Positions 1 through 8,757 of a stretch of 64,000 bases of DNA are shown here, in pieces. The DNA is taken from contig NZ_FREV01000005.1 in NCBI RefSeq assembly GCF_900143545.1, forward strand, positions 1 to 64,000, read 5' to 3'. The DNA is from Loktanella sp. Alg231-35 (lineage in GTDB: Bacteria; Pseudomonadota; Alphaproteobacteria; Rhodobacterales; Rhodobacteraceae). The position numbers and the translations under genes were made by a program. How positions within the stretch are numbered: the first letter of the stretch is position 1; each line of letters begins with the position of its first letter. Below the pieces are notes generated by a model. The model saw only the letters and a program-made list of their open reading frames with translations, was not told where the DNA came from and searched no databases.

Positions 1-6
1 GACGAG

Positions 7-1689
7 ATGTTTGACGGGATCTTCAAAGGCTTCAACGAGATCGGGCAACAATCGGTTTCGGCCATGCTGGCGCTGCTCGATGAGATGCTGCCCACCTTGC
101 CATCTGAGGCACGGTTCGCTTTCATCCGCAAGCTGGCGACCCGGTCGGAGCCCCTGTGTGGAGAAGCTGCTGCTGCGCTACTACTTGCTACCGACCCGTC
201 AGTGCGTGCTGGTGCGCTGGCGGGCCTTACTTTGCGCGAGGAGGCCGGTGATTTGTCGCAAGCCTTGTTCTCAAGGATCACGTTGATCCGAAGCTGGTTG
301 CAGGACGCAGGCACTTTGCGCGGAATCGATGCTATCATCCGGTCCGCCCTCAAGAGCGGGACAAAGGCACCCGAGGCGCGCTCAAAACCCAAAATCCATC
401 GTGCCGTCTCCTCCATGATCGACGGCAGCGGCGCTCAGAGCATCTCCATGGCCATTCAATCCGGTAGCCGCCGGGCCCTGGCGGTCGTGCTGCTCAAGCA
501 GGGCTTTGGCGTCAAGGACGCCTTTGTGATCCCGTGCAACAGCGCCACCGAGCAAAAACAGATGATCGGACAAATCATGGATGAGGCAGGCGCGTTGGAT
601 ACAACAGCGGATTATGCGTTCGCCGCTTTGTCCTGGGCGCTTGCCGACGGGCAATCAAACGGCAACATGCCCGCAGCAGGCCTGCTTGATGTCGTCGAGA
701 CCGCAGGTTTTGGTGATCTGCGCCCGCGAGAGGCAGATATCGCAGGTATCGCCTCCGCGGCCGACCCCGACGGTGAAGTCTCCGCCCTTTCGGCTCGTGC
801 CCGCGGCAGTCTGATTATGGCCAGCGAAGATTGGCTCGATCGCTTCCCGATCTCGGACAGTTGGTTCGAGGACAGCGATGCCTCTTCAGATGCCATCGAA
901 AGCGCGACGACGCAGAATTCGATGAACCGCAAGCTTTGGCAGCATCTGGAGACCCGCCGCGATTTCTGGGCCATGGTCTTTGCCCGCAACGCCGTCTTGC
1001 TGGCGGCCGCAAAAGACCCCACAGCCTCCGAGTTTGTCGCCGTAGCCCAGGCTATGACCGAGGGCCGCGATCTGAAGAAGACACCGATCATGCACTTCGT
1101 TCATGGCATGAGCTTTGAAGCCTGGGTCCATCAGGACGGGCTGCCGATGTCGTCTGGTGGCCTTGAGGTCACCGAAGAGCGCTTGCCACCGGGAGACTAT
1201 GCTGAAGTCGCACCTTTTGGTGCAAAGGAACAAAAGGCGCTGGATAAACTCCTGCGCCCCGCGAAGATCACGCTGCCCTGGATGGAAGGCTTTCTGACCG
1301 GTCTCTGCACCGCGCCCAAGTTCATCAAACCCTCCGAGTGGATCGTCACGATCTTCAATGTCGTTGCCGAAGACCTTGCCTCAGAAGACGACATGCAAAA
1401 GCTCCTCGACCTGATCGTGCTGGCCTACAATCACCGCCTGTCCCTGTTGCGTGAAGGCGCGCCATCAGAGGCCCTGTTTCCGGCAGACCCTATCCTGTTT
1501 TCAATCTGGGCCGACGGGTATCTGACAGCCTGGGAAGCCCACAAACCTCAATGGTCCGCAAAATCTCTCGGAAAAGACAGCAAAGCCATGCGTACGCTCC
1601 TCGAAGAGGCGGCGGATTGCAAAACCAAAACCGACCAAGCGCCAAAGCTACGCAAATGGTTGATCGCGAGCGCCGAAAAACAGAAATGA
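7..1689 (+). CDS. Hypothetical protein with C-terminal UPF0149/YecA-like segment
   Basis: The frame encodes 560 residues, and it is still open at the window edge, so the true start may lie upstream of the first ATG. Most of the protein is alanine-rich and helical and I do not recognise it. Near residues 418-448 a stretch with LPWMEGFLTGLCTAP followed by IKPSEWI resembles the core of UPF0149 (YecA/YgfB) proteins, a family without a settled biochemical role. No signal peptide or membrane segment is visible. It lies just before an ArdC stub and mobilization genes, so it may be cargo or the chromosomal edge of that element. The UPF0149 match is a recollection of the motif, and the rest is unassigned. 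Confidence 0.7.
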   Translation: MFDGIFKGFNEIGQQSVSAMLALLDEMLPTLPSEARFAFIRKLATRSEPLCGEAAAALLLATDPSVRAGALAGLTLREEAGDLSQALFSRITLIRSWLQDAGTLRGIDAIIRSALKSGTKAPEARSKPKIHRAVSSMIDGSGAQSISMAIQSGSRRALAVVLLKQGFGVKDAFVIPCNSATEQKQMIGQIMDEAGALDTTADYAFAALSWALADGQSNGNMPAAGLLDVVETAGFGDLRPREADIAGIASAADPDGEVSALSARARGSLIMASEDWLDRFPISDSWFEDSDASSDAIESATTQNSMNRKLWQHLETRRDFWAMVFARNAVLLAAAKDPTASEFVAVAQAMTEGRDLKKTPIMHFVHGMSFEAWVHQDGLPMSSGGLEVTEERLPPGDYAEVAPFGAKEQKALDKLLRPAKITLPWMEGFLTGLCTAPKFIKPSEWIVTIFNVVAEDLASEDDMQKLLDLIVLAYNHRLSLLREGAPSEALFPADPILFSIWADGYLTAWEAHKPQWSAKSLGKDSKAMRTLLEEAADCKTKTDQAPKLRKWLIASAEKQK

Positions 1690-1718
1690 TGCTGCTTATC
1701 TGTTGACTGTCAGGATAA

Positions 1719-1928
1719 GTCGCCGAACTTGGCGCAGCATTCTTGTGCGCTGATCTGGCACTGACGCCGGAGCCCGGCACCGATCATGCAGCATATATCC
1801 AAAGCTGGTTGAAGGTTTTGAAGGACGACAAGCGCGCGATCTTCAGCGCCGCTGCCCACGCCCAACGCGCAGCAGATTTCCTTCATGGGTTTCAGGTCGA
1901 AGAGAAAAAAGCAGGAGCGGCGGCATAG
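1719..1928 (+). pseudogene. C-terminal remnant of ArdC-type antirestriction protein
   Basis: An open stretch after an in-frame TAA at 1716-1718 reads VAELGAAFLCADL, then HAAYIQSWLKVLKDDKRAIF and AAAHAQRAADFL. This is the typical C-terminal end of ArdC / zincin-like antirestriction proteins (about 300 residues) carried by plasmids and integrative elements. The N-terminal single-stranded DNA-binding domain and the HExxH metallopeptidase centre are absent, so only about 69 residues survive. It sits 29 bases after the stop of the preceding gene with no ribosome binding site. I infer a truncated relic that joins the mobilization genes downstream as former members of one mobile module. Confidence 0.7.
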
Positions 1929-1953
1929 CCGCTCCAAGCAGCAAAAGAAAATT

Positions 1954-1977
1954 GCGGTGGGCCTTTCGGCCCACCGC
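1954..1977 (-). terminator. Rho-independent terminator (minus strand)
   Basis: A perfect 10-bp GC-rich stem (1954-1963 with 1968-1977) closes a TTTC loop. Read on the minus strand it is followed by AATTTTCTTTT. It lies just past the stop of the small minus-strand gene ending at 1985. Confidence 0.7.
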
Positions 1978-1984
1978 GCGAGGC

Positions 1985-2164
1985 TTAAAGACCTCGCATT
2001 CGGGATGCCAGTTCAGCCTCGATGTTTTCCAAGGAAGCCAGAGCATCTTTGCGCTCCTGCGATCCGCGCGGCGCAACAGAAAAAGCGTTGAAAGCTTCTC
2101 TGAAGAGACCGTGCAGTTGTTCAGTGCTGCGGGAAGCTGCTTCAAATCGTGTGACGAGTTTCAT
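1985..2164 (-). CDS. Small plasmid-type hypothetical protein (59 aa)
   Basis: The protein starts MKLVTRFEAASRSTEQLHGL and carries a helical segment ending ENIEAELASRMRGL. I chose the ATG at 2164 because GGAGG lies six bases upstream; longer starts at 2176 or 2221 have no such site. Similar short proteins occur next to mobilization and antirestriction genes on alphaproteobacterial plasmids, as I recall them, without known function. It is followed immediately by a strong hairpin terminator and lies downstream of the relaxase gene on the same strand, from which it is separated by about 190 bases. No catalytic motif is visible. Confidence 0.6.
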   Translation of the reverse strand: MKLVTRFEAASRSTEQLHGLFREAFNAFSVAPRGSQERKDALASLENIEAELASRMRGL

Positions 2165-2353
2165 GTGATCCTCCATCGTCAAGGAGGCCCCAAACCACTC
2201 AGGGCCTTTCGGCCCATACACATCAAGGCGCTTGATGGTTTGGTTGGTCTACGTGTCGTAGCAGTGAGGATTCACGGAAGCGAAGACAGTCGTTTGGTGC
2301 AGCAATCTTCTGCCGGACTGCACAATTCACATTCTTCAAAGGGAGCGTGCTCT

Positions 2354-3844
2354 TTATCTGTCGAGTTCTGGACCGCGCGGTTTGCGTGTTCGACCTTCTC
2401 GCAGGCGTTGAAGACGATCTTGCGGTGATATGGCGTCTCGCCCTGTCTGACGAACGCGGACGGTTGGTTTTTGCTGCTGATCTTTACGCAAACTTTCAAG
2501 CCGCTCTTGAGCATTCTTCACCCGCTCAGCCGATATCTTTTTCTGGTTCTCAACGTAGGCCTGCCTCACCGAACGCGTATCAGCTTTGGAGCTCTGAACG
2601 CGTGGTTCTTTCTTCGCCTGTTGTTCTAAGCCACGCATCATCAATCGGTTGTTTGTTCGATCATGATGCAGGCCACGCAGCACCTCAGCATGACGATTGC
2701 GGGCTGAGACAATTTCAGCTTGAAGGTTCTGCCGGTCGTGGAGCTGAGCTTCGACTAAGGCATGACGCTGTTCACGGTCACGTTGAACCGACCATATCGC
2801 CTCCATCTCGTTTTGTTTTTCAAGCGCGGCACGTTTGCCGGTCACGCGGTCGAGCAAGCCGCGCAGGCCTTTTCGCAATCGCGCTGATCGAGCGGCGGCT
2901 TCTTGTTCAACGCGGGCCTTTTGACCGGCATCGAGCTTAGCACGTTCAGCCTGTTGCTGGGCTTGCACCTCCTGACGGCGTATCTCAAGCGCAGACTTCT
3001 CCGCGTTCGCGTCAGCGCGTGCTTTGGTAATGTAAGAGGCAAGCTTGGGCGCAATGTCTTGCGCGATGCGTTGGCGGGTTTCACTGACAGTGTTCAGCTC
3101 CTGCGGCTTACCCAGACGCGCTGTGATATCTTTCGACTTCTTGCCAATGGCGCGGGGGATCGAGATCACTTCCCCCTCGAACGTCAAAGCGACATGACCG
3201 CGCCGATCACCACGCGCCAGGAAAAGCCCACGCTCTTCAAGTGCATGCGAAAAACTGTTGCGGCTGTCCGAGATCGCCCAGGCTTCCTGAATATCGGCTT
3301 TTAGGTCTCCGGCATGCCGCCCGACACGTTTGGCTTGCTGCCATTCAGCCAGGGTGAAGTTGCGCGGATCGCGGTCCTGGTTGCTGGCTAAACCCCTTGG
3401 CATCTGCCAGCCATGTTCCAAATAGAGCTGTTTAGAGACTTCCATCAGCTTGTTCTTGAAGAACGGAAGCGGCTTGGCCGTCATAGTTTCGGCATCGATC
3501 CGGCTCCACACGGCATGGCAATGTCGCCGTCCTTCCTTTTCATGGAAGATGATCACACGGGGTTGGCTGGTCAGTCCGTGTTTTTCTTCAATGGCTGCAA
3601 TGGCCTGTTCGAAGGTTTCGATCCGCACGGATTCGGTCTCAGGTGGGTTGAGCGAAACAGAAAACAAATACTGACGGCACTTTGTGCCCTTCGAGACTGC
3701 TTCAGCTTCGCGGAACGCACCTACGACATCATCTGTCATAAAGCCCCTGACATCGTGGATTTCGACATGTTCGTTCTCGGCGGTCTTCAATAAATGAAGC
3801 CCGAGCTGCTTGGCACCGCCGCGTTGAGAGCCTTTGAGGATCAT
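2354..3844 (-). CDS. Relaxase / mobilization nuclease (MobA/VirD2-type)
   Basis: A 496-residue relaxase that would nick one strand at oriT and pilot it during conjugative mobilization. The N-terminal domain starts MILKGSQRGGAKQLGLHLL. At residues 101-110 the run HEKEGRRHCH gives the three-histidine metal site of the family. The C-terminal half (from about residue 270) is highly charged and rich in Lys, Arg, Glu and Gln, as in mobilization proteins. I chose the ATG at 3844, which overlaps the mobC stop as ATGA, over an upstream in-frame start at 3916 that would add a Cys/Arg-rich leader. No type IV secretion genes are in the window, so transfer would need a helper system. Confidence 0.85.
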   Translation of the reverse strand: MILKGSQRGGAKQLGLHLLKTAENEHVEIHDVRGFMTDDVVGAFREAEAVSKGTKCRQYLFSVSLNPPETESVRIETFEQAIAAIEEKHGLTSQPRVIIFHEKEGRRHCHAVWSRIDAETMTAKPLPFFKNKLMEVSKQLYLEHGWQMPRGLASNQDRDPRNFTLAEWQQAKRVGRHAGDLKADIQEAWAISDSRNSFSHALEERGLFLARGDRRGHVALTFEGEVISIPRAIGKKSKDITARLGKPQELNTVSETRQRIAQDIAPKLASYITKARADANAEKSALEIRRQEVQAQQQAERAKLDAGQKARVEQEAAARSARLRKGLRGLLDRVTGKRAALEKQNEMEAIWSVQRDREQRHALVEAQLHDRQNLQAEIVSARNRHAEVLRGLHHDRTNNRLMMRGLEQQAKKEPRVQSSKADTRSVRQAYVENQKKISAERVKNAQERLESLRKDQQQKPTVRVRQTGRDAISPQDRLQRLREGRTRKPRGPELDR

Positions 3845-4269
3845 GACGACCCCAAATCGCTGCGCTGACCGAGAGCGCGCAGCAGCTCTTCCCGCATCGC
3901 AGCAACATCGGCGCATGCGCTGCGAATATCTTTCTCGGTTTCTTCTAAGACCGGCAAGTAGCCAATGTTCACTGCTTTGGCGAGTTGATTAAGGTTGTTG
4001 GCGATCCGAGAGCTACCAAGCAAGGCCAGCAATTTCGCCAGGCTGGCATCGTCCTTGACAGGGCGTCTGAGCTTCGAGCGGGCGCGTTTGTGCGATGCAC
4101 CACGCCCGTCAAAGAGTTTGCGCTTGATGTAGCTGCCCAACGGCTCATCGCCCGCTAGCTCTTCCAGGCGGCTTCTTTCCTCGAACGTGAGGCGCAATGA
4201 GAACGGCGCAGGCTTCTTCTTTGCCTGCTTTCCGGCTATCGCATTGAAACTATTGTCTGATGTGCTCAT
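3841..4269 (-). CDS. mobC: MobC-like relaxosome accessory protein
   Basis: The protein has 142 residues: a basic N-terminus with a ribbon-helix-helix-like stretch (FSLRLTFEERSRLEELAG), a basic linker, and the MobC signature SRIANNLNQLAKAVNIG around residues 86-102. MobC proteins help the relaxase melt and recognise oriT. A GAGG site lies seven bases upstream of the ATG, and the stop overlaps the relaxase start, so the two are translationally coupled. The untranslated region upstream holds inverted repeats that are candidates for oriT. Recognition rests on the motif and on the neighbour. Confidence 0.8.
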   Translation of the reverse strand: MSTSDNSFNAIAGKQAKKKPAPFSLRLTFEERSRLEELAGDEPLGSYIKRKLFDGRGASHKRARSKLRRPVKDDASLAKLLALLGSSRIANNLNQLAKAVNIGYLPVLEETEKDIRSACADVAAMREELLRALGQRSDLGSS

Positions 4270-4385
4270 CGTCGCACCTCAGATCACTTGGATCATGTTG
4301 TGCGAGATGGGTTTCCCATTCGAGAAGGACGTCAAAGAGAGAGTTCAAACTATCTCTCTGCAACTGCACCATCAATCTTCTTGGT
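4270..4385. other. Candidate oriT / mobC promoter region with inverted repeats
   Basis: The 116-base gap upstream of mobC contains two hairpins: ATGGG-TTT-CCCAT at 4307-4319 and AGAGAGA-10 nt-TCTCTCT at 4336-4359. Relaxases of this class usually act on an oriT just upstream of mobC, and inverted repeats flank such nick sites. No nick sequence is recognised. The second repeat could equally be the transcription terminator of the minus-strand gene that ends at 4386. Confidence 0.3.
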
Positions 4386-5756
4386 TCAGAACTGCGAATT
4401 GATGGTAAAGCCAACCGAAAACGTAGTCCTGTCAAATCGGCTGACATTGCTGTCTACTTTGGACAGATCAACACGCAAACCCGGAGTGAACCCGGCAAAA
4501 GAGACCTCTGGAAAACCGATGTTGGCTTCGGCAAAGACGGTTGTGTCCTGGCGTTCGTCGATATTGAAGCCCACTGCATAAACGGGATAGTCGGCCCATC
4601 GAATTCCGCCACCGGCGGATAGTTTGATAGGGCCGATTGGTTCTGACCAACCATAGAGAATGCGCAAACTCTGATCTTGTGACGTGTAGTTATCCAAATC
4701 GCCAACGCTGTCTGTAAACGTCGCGGTCCCGCTGATCTGATCACCATTTTGCAGACCATAGGTCAAACCGGCGCTGACGGAATTGCGATTGACTTCGCCA
4801 ATGCCGGTCGCCCCGTAGATCAGCAACTCGCGCCGGTACGACAACGACATGCTGGTGCGTTCTGCCAGAGGAAACCGGCGATCAATCCCAACTCGCCAGA
4901 TATCGTATGATTGATCTTCGGTTGTGCCCGCGCTCAGGTCCAGATCGCGGTATTGCACTTGGGCGCGCGACAGGGTGCCGCTCACCGTGCCGTTTTCCAG
5001 CGCCCGGTCATGGCGGAGCGACAATTGTAGGGAGTTGGTGCTTAATGCGTCATTAGGCACGCTGGTATCTTCGGTGATCCAGACCCGCGCTGCCTGATAT
5101 TGAAGGCTAGCGATTGTGCGGCTCGTCGGGCTTTCTTGCAATCGATACTGGGTGCCAAACCCAAATGAGCCGCGCCAACCGGTCAGTGCAACTGCGTCTT
5201 CCGACAATGTGCAGGTCAATACACCAAGCGAGGAACAATCCTCATCCTCGGCCCCTCCATTCACATTATTCGACGGCACAAGTGAAAACGACAACTGCGT
5301 CGACCATGGATTGCGCTGCGCCACGGCGCGGGCATCGTTGATCGTGCGGGTGCGTTCAGCTTCATCCGGCGCAGAGATCAGAGCGAGGCGCAGCCAGAAC
5401 GTGGCAAGGGTGAGTTCTTCGGCATTGGCAGCAGCAAGGGCGGTGACACGCGCGGCCTCATAACGCTGGGCGGGGCTTTCGGACAGGCGCCAAGCACGGG
5501 CACCAGCCGCGCGACCCGCTTTTGGGTCGCCCAAGCGCGGGGATGCGACAGCCAACACAACAAGGGCATCACGGTCATCAGGATCTTGGGCGAGGATCGC
5601 ATTGGCAATCTCAACTGCCAGTGCCGGATCACCACCGACGGCGGCCTGCGCCATGATGACACGGGCCTGCGCAATGGGCACATCAATCTGTGTTTGTGCA
5701 TTGGCGGAGCTGCAAAACAGTGCCGCCGCCAATGCCAGAATGCCACGTCGCATCAT
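4386..5756 (-). CDS. Slam-like surface lipoprotein assembly modifier (DUF560 barrel)
   Basis: A 456-residue outer-membrane protein. Residues 1-20 form a signal peptide ending SSANAQ. Residues 25-160 are helical and TPR-like, with repeated AxxxxxxDPDDRDALVVLA-type units. From NPWSTQLSFSLVPSNNVNGG (near 169) to the C-terminal FTINSQF runs a series of amphipathic strands ending in Phe, as expected for a 14-strand barrel. This is the layout of Slam (PF04575), which moves lipoproteins to the cell surface. It follows the lipoprotein gene upstream by 24 bases on the same strand, a genetic pairing typical of Slam and its client. The role is inferred from architecture and neighbour. Confidence 0.75.
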   Translation of the reverse strand: MMRRGILALAAALFCSSANAQTQIDVPIAQARVIMAQAAVGGDPALAVEIANAILAQDPDDRDALVVLAVASPRLGDPKAGRAAGARAWRLSESPAQRYEAARVTALAAANAEELTLATFWLRLALISAPDEAERTRTINDARAVAQRNPWSTQLSFSLVPSNNVNGGAEDEDCSSLGVLTCTLSEDAVALTGWRGSFGFGTQYRLQESPTSRTIASLQYQAARVWITEDTSVPNDALSTNSLQLSLRHDRALENGTVSGTLSRAQVQYRDLDLSAGTTEDQSYDIWRVGIDRRFPLAERTSMSLSYRRELLIYGATGIGEVNRNSVSAGLTYGLQNGDQISGTATFTDSVGDLDNYTSQDQSLRILYGWSEPIGPIKLSAGGGIRWADYPVYAVGFNIDERQDTTVFAEANIGFPEVSFAGFTPGLRVDLSKVDSNVSRFDRTTFSVGFTINSQF

Positions 5757-5780
5757 GCGACCGACAAGCCGAAACGCGGT

Positions 5781-6656
5781 TTAGGGCGCGTCCTGATCCA
5801 ACACGAAAATACCATACTCACGTTCCCTGCCATCAGCTCCTGCAATTGCCCCGTCCGAAAATCCGGCGCCAAGCGCAACTGTTCCGGCAACGGCAGTAGC
5901 ACCACTGCCACCAAAGGCACCAGAATAATCGCCAATACCAGTTAGGTCGCGAAGCTCCACAGTCCCAGTAAAACTGCCATCCGCGGAAATGTCGCCAACC
6001 GTTAGCACGATTTCTGGCAATGCGGTACCTGTCCCGGTGGGGCCATATGTCCGGTTGTAAATATTGCCGTTCACGGCGTTGTCGGTGAAGTCGGCCTTGA
6101 AGAAGACCTCACCATTCACCTGCATCGATTGTTGTGGTGTGGAGGCTTCGCCAGGACCGTCGCCGGCAGCGGGGCCAAAGTTCAACAGGCCAACGTAATC
6201 GCCGGAATAGTTGGCGATTCCACCCGTGGGTGCCGCGTAAGTGACCTGATTTACAGTCGCCCCACCAAAGAAACGGTTAAACTGACCGCCATCGGATACA
6301 ACCACAGCGCTTACGCTGCCATCGGTCGATTCACCAGCAAATGCAGTGAAAAAGCGATCTGTCGCGCTGTTTTGCAGCGTGAAAATGTCATAATCCCCAT
6401 CGGCGGTAGCCGGGCCGTAGGATTGGTTGACGTCATTGCCATCCAGCGTGATCTGCACAAGAAGACTGCCGTCACCGGCGTTATATGTTGCGGCGCGCAA
6501 GTCACCAACTACAATATTGTCGCTTGTCACAGCACCTGGGGTCGGATCGGTGACACCACCAGTATCAGGATCAGGATCAGTAGAGTCATCTGCGCGTTGG
6601 TCAGAGCACGCGGCCAAAACGAGCGCTGGTACGGTTAGTGCGACGGATCTGTTCAT
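5781..6656 (-). CDS. TbpB-like surface lipoprotein, probable Slam client
   Basis: A 291-residue lipoprotein. I chose the ATG at 6656, where GAGG lies eight bases upstream, because it gives MNRSVALTVPALVLAAC, a clean signal sequence with lipobox LAAC. A low-complexity Asp/Pro/Thr linker (TDPDPDTGGVTDPTPG) follows, then Gly-rich beta strands. Near the C-terminus GDYSGAFGGSGATAVAGTV resembles the barrel-closing motif of transferrin-binding-protein-B-like Slam substrates. It is the first gene of a two-gene unit with the Slam-like barrel. The ligand is unknown; haem, iron carriers or adhesion targets are all possible. Assignment of the fold is moderate, and that of the lipoprotein is strong. Confidence 0.7.
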   Translation of the reverse strand: MNRSVALTVPALVLAACSDQRADDSTDPDPDTGGVTDPTPGAVTSDNIVVGDLRAATYNAGDGSLLVQITLDGNDVNQSYGPATADGDYDIFTLQNSATDRFFTAFAGESTDGSVSAVVVSDGGQFNRFFGGATVNQVTYAAPTGGIANYSGDYVGLLNFGPAAGDGPGEASTPQQSMQVNGEVFFKADFTDNAVNGNIYNRTYGPTGTGTALPEIVLTVGDISADGSFTGTVELRDLTGIGDYSGAFGGSGATAVAGTVALGAGFSDGAIAGADGREREYGIFVLDQDAP

Positions 6657-6827
6657 TATTAAATCCTCATTTACAATCTCAGTTGCGCGCAACTTCTTTG
6701 CGGCACCAGTACAAGTCAATACGCAACCTATGATTTAATCGCCTTTACGTGGAGGGATGGAGGTTTTGTCACGGCTCTCCATTTTCTATAGTGGCGCGAC
6801 TCAGACCCTGATCCCCCGGAGACCGCA

Positions 6828-7733
6828 ATGCCCATGACCCCCGAACAACAGGCCGAAATCGACGAATTGCGCAGCAACCCGCAGCCCACGCTGCGCGCAG
6901 TTGCACCGGGAATGGAGCAGCACCTCTACACTGCCTATGACGTGCTCGACCATGGTTTCATCCGGGTCATTGACTATATGGGCGACGACGCAGCCATCTG
7001 CCAGGCCGCCCGCGTGTCCTATGGCAAAGGCACCAAATCAGTGCAAAACGACGCCGGGCTGATCCGCTATCTGATGCGGCACTGGCACTCGACCCCATTC
7101 GAGATGTGCGAGATCAAGCTGCACGTCAAACTGCCCGTCTTTGTCGCCCGCCAATGGATCCGGCACCGGACCGCCAACGTCAACGAATACTCCGCGCGCT
7201 ACTCGATCCTCGACCGTGAATTCTACATCCCCGAGCCCGACAAACTTGCCGCCCAATCGGTGATCAACAACCAAGGACGAGGCGAAGCACTGACGGGCGA
7301 AGAAGCCGCTCGCGTGCTCGAATACCTCAAAGGCGACGCAGCGCGCTGCTATGACCACTACGCCGAGATGATATCGGACGACGGCCAACAAGGCCTCGCC
7401 CGCGAACTCGCCCGCATGAACCTGCCCGCGAACATCTATACGCAATGGTACTGGAAGGTCGATTTGCACAACCTATTCCATTTCCTGCGGCTGCGGGCCG
7501 ACAGCCACGCGCAATACGAAATCCGGGTCTATGCCGACGAGATTTGCAAAGTCGTCGCCGACTGGGTGCCCGCGGCCTATGGGGCGTTCGAAGATTACCG
7601 CATGGGTGGGGCGACACTCTCATCTAAGGCAATTGATTGCCTGCGGCGCATGCTCAAAGGCGAAGAAGTCACGCAAGAGACCTCGGGCATGTCCAAGGGC
7701 GAATGGCGGGAGTTTGAAGGGGTTATCGGGTAA
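6828..7733 (+). CDS. thyX: Flavin-dependent thymidylate synthase
   Basis: ThyX makes dTMP from dUMP with methylene-tetrahydrofolate and FAD/NADPH. The 301-residue protein carries the ThyX signature [15 protein letters not shown] at residues 112-126 and the expected downstream helices ([25 protein letters not shown]). Its length is in the upper family range because of an N-terminal extension of some 25 residues. GGAG lies about nine bases before the ATG. It is a single gene between the divergent lipoprotein unit and the convergent nad operon. The 175 bases between its stop and nadC hold nothing I recognise. Confidence 0.97.
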   Translation: MPMTPEQQAEIDELRSNPQPTLRAVAPGMEQHLYTAYDVLDHGFIRVIDYMGDDAAICQAARVSYGKGTKSVQNDAGLIRYLMRHWHSTPFEMCEIKLHVKLPVFVARQWIRHRTANVNEYSARYSILDREFYIPEPDKLAAQSVINNQGRGEALTGEEAARVLEYLKGDAARCYDHYAEMISDDGQQGLARELARMNLPANIYTQWYWKVDLHNLFHFLRLRADSHAQYEIRVYADEICKVVADWVPAAYGAFEDYRMGGATLSSKAIDCLRRMLKGEEVTQETSGMSKGEWREFEGVIG

Positions 7734-7908
7734 GGAAACACCGGGTACAGGGTTTCTGAGGCGTTGGCACTGATGCTAGGCGACATGCATATTGAAAACC
7801 GTATGATCGCAGGTGGGTCGTGGTGGTGTTGAAGCAGGCTGGGGGCTTGGGTTGGGCCCCATTAAGAATGGTGGGATTACCGAATAAACGATGCACTTGC
7901 GTGTAGGG

Positions 7909-8757
7909 TCAGAAATCGAGGCCAAGATCAACTGTCATCGCAGAATGCGTTAAAGCTCCAGATGAAATGTAATCAACGCCCGTCGCTGCGATCGAAGCGA
8001 TCCGGTCCAGCGTGACGTTTCCGCTGGCCTCGACTTTCATGCGCCCGTCTATCAAGGCGACGGCCTCGCGCAGCTGTGCATTGCTCATGTTATCAAGAAG
8101 CACCACCGACGCTCCGCCGACATCAAGGACCTCTTTCAACTGCTCGATCAGATCCACTTCAATCTCAACGGCCATCATGTGGCTTGCATGCGCCTTTGTG
8201 GCTTCAAGCGCTTGCCGAACCCCACCGGCCGCCGCGATATGATTGTCCTTGATCATTATCGCATCAGATAGTGAATAGCGGTGGTTGAAACCGCCGCCGT
8301 GCAGCACAGCAAGTTTTTCCACCAGACGCAGGCCCGGTGTCGTCTTGCGGGTGCAGGTCACGCGAGCGTTGGTGCCTGACGCTTCGGCCACAAATGAAGC
8401 TGTTTTTGTTGCGATTCCGGTCAAACGCCCTGCAAAGTTCAAGGCGACCCGTTCCGCGGACAGGATAGAGGCGGCGCTTCCTTTTATGGTCATTAACGTG
8501 TCGCCGGATTTGCAGGACTGGCCATCCGCGCGGTGTGTTTGGATATCAAGCGTGGCGTCAACCAAATGAAATGCAATGCGCGCCACCTGCATCCCCGATA
8601 CTACCGCATCTGCACGGGCGTTCAGGCGGGCCTCGTAAGTCGTTTGGGATGGGATCACAGCGCGCGTTGTGACATCGCCGTAGCTGCCCAAATCTTCCAT
8701 CAGCGCGTTCTTGATCATTGGTTCTAAGATTAAATCTGGAACACTTGAAAAGCTCAT
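7909..8757 (-). CDS. nadC: Nicotinate-nucleotide pyrophosphorylase (carboxylating)
   Basis: NadC converts quinolinate and PRPP to nicotinate mononucleotide, CO2 and pyrophosphate, the third step of de novo NAD synthesis. The 282-residue protein has the substrate loop CTRKTTPGLR (near 135-144), HGGGFNHR and KDNHI near 170. The ATG at 8757 overlaps the nadB stop as ATGA and has GAGGAA upstream; an in-frame start five codons earlier is less likely. It is the last gene of the minus-strand nadA-nadB-nadC operon. Confidence 0.96.
   Translation of the reverse strand: MSFSSVPDLILEPMIKNALMEDLGSYGDVTTRAVIPSQTTYEARLNARADAVVSGMQVARIAFHLVDATLDIQTHRADGQSCKSGDTLMTIKGSAASILSAERVALNFAGRLTGIATKTASFVAEASGTNARVTCTRKTTPGLRLVEKLAVLHGGGFNHRYSLSDAIMIKDNHIAAAGGVRQALEATKAHASHMMAVEIEVDLIEQLKEVLDVGGASVVLLDNMSNAQLREAVALIDGRMKVEASGNVTLDRIASIAATGVDYISSGALTHSAMTVDLGLDF

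Noticed and set aside
2202..2215. GGGCC-TTTC-GGCCC hairpin as a terminator
   Set aside because: The stem is only five base pairs with no T-run and lies upstream of the small gene. It may be a weak leader element, but support is too thin.
7734..7908. A gene or RNA in the thyX-nadC gap
   Set aside because: No frame with a ribosome site and no stable T-tailed hairpin was found.
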